Below are positions 1 through 6,791 of a stretch of DNA of 32,676 nucleotides, one piece after another. A program made the translations under genes and the position numbers. Within the stretch, counting starts at the first letter, position 1; every line of letters starts with the position of its first letter. The notes beneath the pieces were generated by a model, which did no database searches, had not been told where the DNA came from, and was given only the letters and a program-made list of their open reading frames with translations. Source of the stretch: an uncultured Clostridia bacterium (GTDB taxonomy: Bacteria; Bacillota; Clostridia; Oscillospirales; Ruminococcaceae); assembly GCA_944385925.1 (NCBI GenBank), contig CALWZE010000028.1, positions 1-32,676 of the forward strand, written 5' to 3'.

Positions 1-1566
1 CTTTGCATCTTCCTTCTTCGACAAATTATAGTTCTGTCCTACCTCCAGACCACATTTCCGCTTGACCTGGGAGATATACAGGCTGGACACTTTCAGATCG
101 TACTTTTCCAGCACATAGGCTTTAATCACATCATAGGTGGCTTTGCTCTCCGCAGCAGTCAAATCCAGCTCGTCTAGATTCAACTCTACCTCGATATGCT
201 GCTTGGTATTGAGTTTGGACAAAAGAACAACCGTCTCGACGTGCGGCGTGCGAGGAAACAGATCCACCGGCGTTGCGCAGCCGGCAGTGTAGCCGGCACT
301 GCACAGCACTTTGAGGTCGCGGGCAAGGGAAGCCGGATTGCAGGAGATCATCACGATTTTTTCTGGGGCAATTCTAAACAGGGCGTCTAAAGTCGCGCCG
401 TCGCATCCTTTGCGGGGCGGATCGACCACAGCAATATTCACAGTAAGCCCCTGCGCGGCAAATTCCCCGGCTGCACCCCCTGCGTCGCTGCAAAGGAAGC
501 GGCAGTTGGCAAAACCCATCATGCGGGCATTCTCAGCCGCGTCCTGAACGGCGCTCGGCACGACTTCGACGCCGATCAGTTCGCGGATAGGATATCTGCG
601 CGCTATGGATAAGCCGATGGTGCCTGCGCCGCAATAGAGATCGAGAAGCCGGTCATCCGGGCCGGGCGATGCGAGCTCTGCCGCGATTTCGTACAATTTT
701 TCCGCGGCAGGCGTATTGATCTGAAAAAAGGAGAGGGGGGACAACCGGACCGGAACACCGCACATTTCGTCCCGCAGAACGCCCGGTCCGAAAAGGGTGC
801 GGCATTGCTTGCCGAGAATCACATTTCCGCGGCTCCGATTAATATTCAGTACGATCGTTGACAACGCGGGGAATTGCCGGGTCATCTGCCGAACGAACTC
901 GTCTTCGTCGGGCAGCCGTTTTCCGTTGATGACCGGACAGAGCATCACTTCGCCGGTCAGGCCGCTTCGACGCAAAAACAGATGCCGCAAAAGACCTTTA
1001 CCGCGCAGCTCGTCATAGGCGCGGACTCCCTGGGCCTGCAAGACTTTGCAAGCCGACGCGGCAGTCTGATTGAGCAGCTCGGGCTGAAGCAGACAGTTGT
1101 CCGACGCAACAAGCGCATGGCTGCGCCGCGCGTAAAGTCCGATTCTGAGTTCCCCATCCACTTCGCAGACAGGGAACTGAACCTTGTTGCGATATGCGGC
1201 AATCTGAGGGCTGGGAACGGTGCTTGCGACAGGAATTTCCAGCCCGCCTATGCGGGAAAGCGCCGCGCGCACGATTTCCTGTTTGGCGTGTAATTCCGCT
1301 TCATAGCGAATATGCCGCAGACTGCATCCGCCGCAGCGCTTATAAACCTTGCAGTCCGGCTCCACACGATCGGCTGAAGGCTCCAGAATCTGTTCAATAA
1401 TGCCGTATGCATAGCCCTGTTTTGGCCGCACGATACGGACAAGCAGCCGGTCGCCGACTGCGGAGCGGGGAACAAAAACCGGTATCCCGTCCGCACGGCC
1501 AACGCCGTTGCCATCATTTGAAATGGAATCGATCGTCAGTTCGATTATCTGATTTTTTAAGAACAT
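1..1566 (-). CDS. rlmD: 23S rRNA (uracil-C5)-methyltransferase, RlmD/RumA type, 3' end outside window
   Basis: This enzyme transfers a methyl group from S-adenosylmethionine to C5 of a uracil in 23S rRNA (U1939 in E. coli for RlmD). 522 codons are visible from ATG 1566 and no stop is reached. A TRAM-like RNA-binding domain covers about residues 1-60. Four [4Fe-4S] ligand cysteines of the RumA pattern are present (C72, C78, C81, C158). The SAM-binding motif LLDLYCGAGTIG is at 307-318, the VVDPPRKG motif at 380-387, and the catalytic-cysteine motif MISCNP at 406-411. The usual enzyme ends near residue 450. Here the frame runs on for at least 72 charged residues (KVSSLYISQVKRKCGLE region), an extension I recognise from clostridial homologues. 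RlmD versus its paralogue RlmCD cannot be settled from sequence alone. The ribosome binding site is weak (GGGCGG), and the start is bounded by an in-frame stop at 1582-1584. Confidence 0.9.
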   Translation of the reverse strand, partial: MFLKNQIIELTIDSISNDGNGVGRADGIPVFVPRSAVGDRLLVRIVRPKQGYAYGIIEQILEPSADRVEPDCKVYKRCGGCSLRHIRYEAELHAKQEIVRAALSRIGGLEIPVASTVPSPQIAAYRNKVQFPVCEVDGELRIGLYARRSHALVASDNCLLQPELLNQTAASACKVLQAQGVRAYDELRGKGLLRHLFLRRSGLTGEVMLCPVINGKRLPDEDEFVRQMTRQFPALSTIVLNINRSRGNVILGKQCRTLFGPGVLRDEMCGVPVRLSPLSFFQINTPAAEKLYEIAAELASPGPDDRLLDLYCGAGTIGLSIARRYPIRELIGVEVVPSAVQDAAENARMMGFANCRFLCSDAGGAAGEFAAQGLTVNIAVVDPPRKGCDGATLDALFRIAPEKIVMISCNPASLARDLKVLCSAGYTAGCATPVDLFPRTPHVETVVLLSKLNTKQHIEVELNLDELDLTAAESKATYDVIKAYVLEKYDLKVSSLYISQVKRKCGLEVGQNYNLSKKEDAK

Positions 1567-1615
1567 AAAAACCGCCCGATGTTAACGCAGCCTGCCCGCG
1601 CTTATTTTTAGATTT

Positions 1616-1624
1616 ATTATAGCA
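1616..1624 (-). promoter_or_regulatory. extended -10 promoter of the rlmD-like gene
   Basis: Read on the minus strand this is TGC followed by a perfect TATAAT (1616-1621), an extended -10 element. No good -35 box lies 17 bp upstream, as is usual for this promoter class. The start codon is about 50 nt downstream. Confidence 0.6.
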
Positions 1625-1721
1625 TAATTTGCCGCCTGCAAAAAACCACTTACTTGTGAGACTGTAGTATATAATTCAGATGCAAATTCGTTGGAGTACC
1701 CCCAAAAAATTGCGAAGACGC

Positions 1722-1754
1722 TAAAAAATAAAAAAGCAGGGACTTCGTGCCTGC
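1722..1754 (-). terminator. intrinsic terminator-like hairpin facing left, with no obvious upstream gene
   Basis: On the minus strand GCAGG pairs with CCTGC (1750-1754 with 1736-1740), with a short inner pairing and a GAA loop, followed by TTTTTTATTTTTTAG. It would stop leftward transcripts starting between about 1760 and 2500. No convincing gene is there, so it may end an unannotated RNA or be what remains of a lost gene. Confidence 0.5.
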
Positions 1755-2450
1755 GTATAAGCAAGGAAAGACTAGTTCATTGAATAATCCGGACCCGAAA
1801 ATAGCGAAAGAAGCATTTTTAGTTTTTTTATTGCAGTGTAAATAACGCTTGACGGTTAACTGCCTTCGGCATCCGCTTATACTGCCAAAATGCCAAAAAA
1901 GAAAACTGTATTTGTTGTTAAAAAATATTTCGGGAAAGCGACCGCTTTAACCAAAAGAACTGCGGGGGCTTATATGGTAATTGTTCAATTATAAGTGTTT
2001 TATCCCATTGAATTGCTGGCGCATATGCAGTTTTTTAATCAATTGCGATTCCCGCCCGGCAGACGAGAGAGTGTTCAATGTTAGGAAACAGAACTCTGGC
2101 TGTGGCGCGGGAAAAACAGAGAGGGGAGGACGCAAAGGAAATTGTCGCTTGAAATATAAATTTCCGCAGCATATGAAGAAATACAAGACTATTGTCGGCA
2201 ATCACCGCAGACCGGCGGATTTACGCGCAAGCATTGTCCCGCTCCCTTTTCAATTGATTAAGCAGGCGATAAAACTTGATGAATGTTTCCTCTGAAACAT
2301 CAAGATGATTGCACGCGTCGAAGTTGTTAATTTTATGAAGTTTATTTTGTAAAGGATTTTCGGGGCTATGGGAGTATATCCATCCTAAATTTATGAAATG
2401 GATAAATATTGAATTACAAGCATAAAATATTGATAAACAATAATTTTTAG

Positions 2451-2479
2451 TTGACAATCAATACAATCCGTGATAGGAT
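2451..2479 (+). promoter_or_regulatory. sigma-A-type promoter of the DUF2975/XRE/DUF4173 operon
   Basis: A perfect -35 TTGACA (2451-2456), a 17-bp spacer and -10 TAGGAT (2474-2479). The predicted transcript starts near 2486, about 33 nt before ATG 2519. Confidence 0.75.
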
Positions 2480-2518
2480 ACAGCCAGCAGAACGCTTCGG
2501 CAAAGGAGTATATGAGTT

Positions 2519-2962
2519 ATGTGGACAAATTCAAAATCGCTTAAATTGACCTGCGCGCTCGTCTGGGTGGTATTTGCGCTGCTGATTACAGCGGTGTTTG
2601 TCATTCCGCAGTTTGTGGACTGGTATGAGAAGATTTCTCCCAGAGAGTCAATTTACTGGTGGTTTTGCGGCGTGCTTTATGCAAGCTTGATTCCGGCTTT
2701 TGCCGCGATGCTGCATTTGCATGGGCTATTGGGAAATATCCGGCTCGGAGAGGTGTTCGTGAAGGGAAATGCCGCGCATCTGCGGGCGCTGTCCTATTGT
2801 TGTTATGCAGAATGTGCGATCTTTTTTGCGTTTGGCTTTAAGCGTCCCATGTCCTTTGTGGTCTCCTTTGCCGCCTTTTTCTTTGGGCTGATTCTGCGGG
2901 TTCTTAAGAATGTATTTGAAAAAGCGATCGAGCTGCGTGAAGAAAATGACGCGGTGATTTGA
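2519..2962 (+). CDS. DUF2975 family membrane protein
   Basis: A 147-residue integral membrane protein with four hydrophobic segments (about residues 10-32, 46-68, 88-107 and 110-130). It matches the DUF2975/YoaS pattern, including the FVKGNAAHLRAL stretch between the second and third segments. Its molecular function is unknown. Genes of this family typically sit directly before a small YozG-type XRE regulator, as here (12-bp gap), so the pair probably works as a membrane component with its regulator. The ribosome binding site AAAGGAG (2502-2508) lies 10 nt before ATG 2519. An ATG at 2512 in another frame opens only a ten-codon peptide and overlaps this start; I treat it as incidental. Confidence 0.8.
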   Translation: MWTNSKSLKLTCALVWVVFALLITAVFVIPQFVDWYEKISPRESIYWWFCGVLYASLIPAFAAMLHLHGLLGNIRLGEVFVKGNAAHLRALSYCCYAECAIFFAFGFKRPMSFVVSFAAFFFGLILRVLKNVFEKAIELREENDAVI

Positions 2963-2974
2963 GGGAGGCGCTTT

Positions 2975-3196
2975 ATGTCTATTGTCGTGAATCTGGATGT
3001 GATGATGGCAAAGCGCAAGATCTCTTCGCTTGAGCTTTCCGAAAAAATCGGAATCACCCCGGCAAATCTGTCGATTTTAAAGACAGGCAAAGCGAAGGCC
3101 GTGCGCTTTTCGACGCTGGAAAGCCTGTGCAAAGTACTGGATTGCCAGCCGGGGGATCTCCTCGCTTACTTACCGGAGGACACAGAAGATGAATGA
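2975..3196 (+). CDS. small XRE-family (YozG-like) transcriptional regulator
   Basis: A 73-residue protein that is essentially a single helix-turn-helix domain. The HTH is at about residues 17-40 (SSLELSEKIGITPANLSILK), followed by the FSTLESLCKVLDCQPGDLL signature of the Cro/C1 YozG group. It is expected to bind DNA as a dimer, and its likely target is its own operon. A strong GGGAGG site sits about 6 nt before the ATG. The stop overlaps the start of the next gene by 8 bp, which implies translational coupling in a three-gene operon with the DUF2975 and DUF4173 membrane proteins. Confidence 0.88.
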   Translation: MSIVVNLDVMMAKRKISSLELSEKIGITPANLSILKTGKAKAVRFSTLESLCKVLDCQPGDLLAYLPEDTEDE

Positions 3197-5270
3197 AGAG
3201 AACAGAATCGAGCAGGCCGCAATGCCCTGTACGGATAATGCGGAAAAGACGACGGATACAGCTTGCCCGGCAAAAAACAGCCGGCCTGTAGACGAGGGAG
3301 CCTCTAAAGACGCGGGGGCGTTTGAAGAGAAAGAGGTCGGCAAAGGTGCGGAGAATCCTCCCCGGACCGCAGACAACCCACGGGAAAAATCCGCTTTTCA
3401 GCAGGCTTTTGCAACTCCCTATGTTTCCCCCTATGTCAAAAAGGCGAAGAAAATCGCATTCAGCAAGCCGGAGCATCGCGCGGCGATCCTCTGCTTTTTG
3501 CTGGGACTGCTTTTTGCCCGGTACGCGTTCTGGCTGCCGAACGGCTACTTTACAACCCTGACCTTTTGGGCAATCATCGCGGGATTCTGGTATTTTCTGC
3601 GATCGAACGGTCAATCGTTCAGCCGTCGCGATAAGGCCTGCGCGGCGATTCTCACGGTGTTTTCAACCGCTTTTTCGATCACGGATAACGGTGTTATCAA
3701 GTTTTGCAACATCCTGTTTTTGATCGTGCTGGGCGCCTACTGGGTGTTTTCGGTCTGCGAAAAGAGAAGCAGGCTGGAAGAGGGAGCAGCCGGAGACATT
3801 GCCGATGCACTGCTGCTTCGTCCGTTTTCCTGCTTTACGCTTGCGCCGGGCGCTGCGCTTCGTCAGCCTGACGGAAAAGAGGACACGGGCAAGGCAAAAT
3901 ACCTGCTGGCGGGATTGATTGCCGCGATTCCTGTGACCGCTGTGGCGTCGGCGCTGCTCATCTCTGCGGATGAGGGCGTTGAGCGGCTCCTCAATGATTT
4001 TTTCGAAAACTTTTCCATTAACTGGTTCAACGGCATCGGACAGCTGTTTATCGGCGTCCTGGTCGGCTGTTTCCTTTTCGGAATGCTGTATGCCAATCTT
4101 CATCACAAGAATGAGGACGGCTACTCCAGCGTGCGAAGGGCGGAGAAACAGCAGCGCCGCCGCTTCATTCCGAATCTGGTGGGCTATATCGCGGTCACTC
4201 CGGCGCTGGGATTATATCTGCTTTTCTTCGCTTCTCAGACAAATTACTTTCTCTCGGCTTTTTCCGGACGGCTGCCGCAGGGAATGGGATATGCGGAATA
4301 TGCCCGGCGCGGCTTTTTTGAATTGTTCGTGCTGGCAGCGATGAACCTGTTGCTCCTGTTCCTGCTCAATCGATGCACCGTCAATGGCCGCCGAACCAGA
4401 GCACTGACTGTGTATAATCTCCTGCTGTGTGTTTCGACCTTGCTGATGATTGCCATTGCGCTGAGCAAGATGGGAATGTATATTTCCCGCTTCGGGCTGA
4501 CCCGTCTGCGGCTCTATACCTCCTGGACCATGGTGGTCATGGCAGCTGCGTTTTTGCTCATCCTCATACGCCAGTTCGCAAAAAAACTGAACGTTATCCG
4601 GATTCTGGGCGGTATTTTTCTGGGAATGTTTGCGCTGCTTTGTTTTTCGCAAAGCGACTACTGGATCGCGCGGTTCAATGTCGCCATGTATGAAAGCGGA
4701 CGCCATGAGGAGCTGGATCTGAATTATCTGGTATACAGCCTGTCAGATGACGCGCTGGGCTTTGTACTGAAAAACTGCGATCTGGATGAGGCGCTGTATG
4801 AAGGCGCGCATGTCGACATTGTCCAGCAGAGAATAAGGGAGATGGAATCCAGAGACCTGCGCTTCCGCTGGTACAACCTTGCCAGCATGAGCGCAAACCG
4901 GGCTGTCAGCGAGGTGCAAAAAAATTTCTTTACCCTGCGTCTCGCCGTAAACACGTCCCAGCCGGTTTACGGTGTGCAGTATGAATACCTGAAAAATGGG
5001 AAGCCTCTTGGGAGCGGCGGCGTGTCATCGGCGGACGGTGACAGAATAAAGCGGGGAGAAGTGCTGGACATCTGCTTTTCGGCAAATCACTTTTCCGCAG
5101 AGAACCTGCAAGAAGAAATAGAGATTCGGTTTTGGACGCTTGATGAGAACTACGAGGAACAAGAGATTGCGAACACAATTACGGTAAACCCTCAGGCCGG
5201 CGAAATTATAACGCTCAGCCTGACCGGAATCCGGCCGGACAGCTATCAGATTGAGATAACCGAAGAATAA
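3189..5270 (+). CDS. DUF4173/DUF4153 family large membrane protein
   Basis: A 693-residue protein. The N-terminus (1-85) is charged and low in hydrophobicity. A block of many membrane segments covers about 95-510, and the C-terminal about 180 residues are soluble and may form an extracytoplasmic beta-rich domain. The layout fits the DUF4153/DUF4173 family, whose role is unknown. ATG 3189 overlaps the end of the XRE gene by 8 bp, and GGAGG at 3175-3179 gives a good spacing of 9 nt. As the last gene of the operon starting at 2519, it is followed directly by a strong hairpin at 5273-5309. Its link to a regulator and a DUF2975 protein suggests a role in envelope stress or adaptation; that is inference only. 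Confidence 0.75.
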   Translation: MNEENRIEQAAMPCTDNAEKTTDTACPAKNSRPVDEGASKDAGAFEEKEVGKGAENPPRTADNPREKSAFQQAFATPYVSPYVKKAKKIAFSKPEHRAAILCFLLGLLFARYAFWLPNGYFTTLTFWAIIAGFWYFLRSNGQSFSRRDKACAAILTVFSTAFSITDNGVIKFCNILFLIVLGAYWVFSVCEKRSRLEEGAAGDIADALLLRPFSCFTLAPGAALRQPDGKEDTGKAKYLLAGLIAAIPVTAVASALLISADEGVERLLNDFFENFSINWFNGIGQLFIGVLVGCFLFGMLYANLHHKNEDGYSSVRRAEKQQRRRFIPNLVGYIAVTPALGLYLLFFASQTNYFLSAFSGRLPQGMGYAEYARRGFFELFVLAAMNLLLLFLLNRCTVNGRRTRALTVYNLLLCVSTLLMIAIALSKMGMYISRFGLTRLRLYTSWTMVVMAAAFLLILIRQFAKKLNVIRILGGIFLGMFALLCFSQSDYWIARFNVAMYESGRHEELDLNYLVYSLSDDALGFVLKNCDLDEALYEGAHVDIVQQRIREMESRDLRFRWYNLASMSANRAVSEVQKNFFTLRLAVNTSQPVYGVQYEYLKNGKPLGSGGVSSADGDRIKRGEVLDICFSANHFSAENLQEEIEIRFWTLDENYEEQEIANTITVNPQAGEIITLSLTGIRPDSYQIEITEE

Positions 5271-5272
5271 AC

Positions 5273-5309
5273 AACAGACGCCCGCGGTCAAGTGCCGCGG
5301 GCGTCTGTT
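5273..5309. terminator. hairpin terminator after the DUF4173 gene
   Basis: A perfect 15-bp stem (5273-5287 with 5295-5309) and a 7-nt TCAAGTG loop, starting 3 nt after the stop codon. The following T-run is weak (TTAATATTT), so termination may depend mainly on stem strength. Confidence 0.75.
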
Positions 5310-5333
5310 AATATTTAAAAACCGGACTATCTT

Positions 5334-5447
5334 TTGAAGGCGGAGAGTACAAAAAACGTCCGCTTCAAGATTTAATAAGAGCAAACGACAGGCGTTTTGG
5401 CCGGTTGGAAACAGCCTGGAACAAGCGAAAAAACAAATCCGCTTGAA
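5334..5447 (+). promoter_or_regulatory. repeated TTSAAGCGGA half-sites upstream of the sugar operon
   Basis: Three related decamers lie before the promoter: TTGAAGGCGGA (5334-5344), TCCGCTTCAA (5359-5368, inverted) and TCCGCTTGAA (5438-5447, inverted). The last also forms CAAGCG-N12-CGCTTG (5422-5445), which ends 9 bp before the -35 box. They may be operators for a sugar-responsive regulator that is not encoded next to the operon. Confidence 0.4.
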
Positions 5448-5454
5448 TTTCTCG

Positions 5455-5483
5455 TTGACACCCGGTTTTTGGGCAGATAGAAT
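5455..5483 (+). promoter_or_regulatory. promoter of the GH1-GH36-symporter operon
   Basis: -35 TTGACA (5455-5460), 17-bp spacer, -10 TAGAAT (5478-5483). This is close to consensus, so control is more likely by repression than by activation. The leader is only about 15 nt. Confidence 0.75.
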
Positions 5484-5504
5484 AAGGAAAGGAGGAAATG
5501 GACT

Positions 5505-6791
5505 ATGAATTTTAGACTTCCTGACGGAATGTTGCTGGGCGTTGCTTCTGCCGCGGCACAAATTGAGGGCGGCGAGCTGAACAGCAGCTGGAACGATTGG
5601 TACCATAAAGGAAATATTAAGGACGGCAGCGATCCGGCAGCCAGCGATCACTGGGACCGCTGGCAGGAGGACACCGATTTGATGGCCTCGATGGGCATAC
5701 AGGTTTGCAGGCTTGGGCTGGAATGGGCGAGAATCATGCCTGAACCGGACCGGGTGGATGAAGATGCGGTTGCGCATTACAGGCAGGAACTGGAGCGGAT
5801 GCGCGAAAAGGGAATTCGCCCGCTGCTGACCCTGCATCACTTTGCCAACCCGATGTGGTTTGAGAAAAAAGGCGCGTTTGAAAAGCGGGAGAATCTTGAG
5901 GACTTCCTGCGCTTTGTGCAGCTTGCAGCCGAGCGGTTCGGCGACCTTGTCAGCGAATACATCACGATCAACGAACCAAACGTTTATGCGGTCAATGGGT
6001 ACACTTTTGGCATCTGGCCTCCCGGAAAGCGTTCGGTGCCGCTGACCATTTCGGTGATGTCCAATCTTGCGTATTGCCATATCCGCGCCTATCAGATCAT
6101 ACATAAAACCCGCCTGGAGATGGGTTACAGCGACACAATGGTCGGATTCGCCAACCATCTGCGGGTGTTTGACCCGCAAAACCCGCGCAATCTCTGGCAC
6201 CGCGGCTGTGCCCGTCTGACCGACAGAATGTTTCAGGGCGCACTGTCCCGCGCGCTGACGCTCGGAGAATTCCGGTGGCCGATCCGAAATATCGGCAGGC
6301 TGCCGCGCGGTGAATACGCGGATTTTCACGGCGTCAACTATTACACCCGCTCGACCGTTTCCGGCGTTGGGGACGGAGTCAGAGCCAACAGTCCGCGCAA
6401 CGACCTTGACTGGGAAATCTATCCGGAAGGACTGGTGCTGTGTGCCCGCCCGCTTGTTGAAATGCTCAATCGGCCGGTATGGGTGACCGAAAACGGGACC
6501 TGCGATAACCAGGACCGATTCCGCGCACGGTATATCTGCGAACACCTTCAGGCGATGGCGGAATCAGACCTTCCCTTTGTGCGCTATTATCACTGGTGTT
6601 TCTGCGACAATTTTGAGTGGATTGAGGGCAACAGCGCCAGATTTGGCCTGGTCAAGGTGGATTTTGATGCGGCGCGTGCGCGCTCGATCAAGCGTTCGGG
6701 AGAATTTTTTGCCGCCGTTATTCGCAATGGCGGGGTCAGCGAAGAGTTATATGACACATATGTGCGCGCAGAGGAATATGAAATAAGATGA
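5505..6791 (+). CDS. glycoside hydrolase family 1 enzyme (beta-glucosidase/beta-galactosidase type)
   Basis: A 428-residue GH1 retaining beta-glycosidase that releases terminal beta-linked sugars from small glycosides. The acid/base glutamate is E157 in TINEPN, the nucleophile E329 in VTENGT, and the C-terminal CDNFEWIEGN motif (367-376) lines the glycone pocket. It is slightly shorter than the usual 440-480 residues. No signal peptide is visible, so it acts in the cytosol on imported sugars. The start is ATG 5505, 9 nt after GGAGG. A nearer ATG at 5498 opens only five codons. It overlaps the GH36 gene by 4 bp (ATGA), and a GPH symporter follows, so all three probably serve one class of gluco- or galacto-oligosaccharide. 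Phospho- versus non-phospho-glycoside use is not decided by what I can see, but a symporter instead of a PTS favours unphosphorylated substrates. Confidence 0.9.
   Translation: MNFRLPDGMLLGVASAAAQIEGGELNSSWNDWYHKGNIKDGSDPAASDHWDRWQEDTDLMASMGIQVCRLGLEWARIMPEPDRVDEDAVAHYRQELERMREKGIRPLLTLHHFANPMWFEKKGAFEKRENLEDFLRFVQLAAERFGDLVSEYITINEPNVYAVNGYTFGIWPPGKRSVPLTISVMSNLAYCHIRAYQIIHKTRLEMGYSDTMVGFANHLRVFDPQNPRNLWHRGCARLTDRMFQGALSRALTLGEFRWPIRNIGRLPRGEYADFHGVNYYTRSTVSGVGDGVRANSPRNDLDWEIYPEGLVLCARPLVEMLNRPVWVTENGTCDNQDRFRARYICEHLQAMAESDLPFVRYYHWCFCDNFEWIEGNSARFGLVKVDFDAARARSIKRSGEFFAAVIRNGGVSEELYDTYVRAEEYEIR

Larger units (their letters stand above)
1567..2518. other. AT-rich non-coding stretch of about 950 bp
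   Basis: It holds the rlmD promoter, the leftward terminator-like hairpin at 1722-1754, a bulged dyad near 1970-1996, a short hairpin near 2140-2167 (GGAAATT with AATTTCC), and the promoter of the next operon at 2451-2479. Short open frames exist on both strands, for example 1981-2295 (+) and 2221-2457 (-). None has a good ribosome binding site together with a recognisable family, so I do not call them. The C-terminal half of the 2221-2457 frame has a more protein-like composition than its start and could be a remnant. Confidence 0.5.

Noticed and set aside
2085..2170. Possible c-di-GMP-I riboswitch (GGACGCAAAG segment)
   Set aside because: Only the short GACGCAAAG string matches. The partner GGGCAAACC segment and the pairing stems are absent, and no gene follows closely.
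2512..2544. Ten-codon leader peptide before the DUF2975 gene
   Set aside because: It overlaps the real start, lies only 3 nt from the ribosome binding site, and has no attenuator-like structure behind it.
5025..6545. 506-codon open frame antisense to the GH1 gene
   Set aside because: It lies fully opposite a GH1 gene with intact catalytic motifs, shows no family resemblance and is rich in residues typical of antisense reading.
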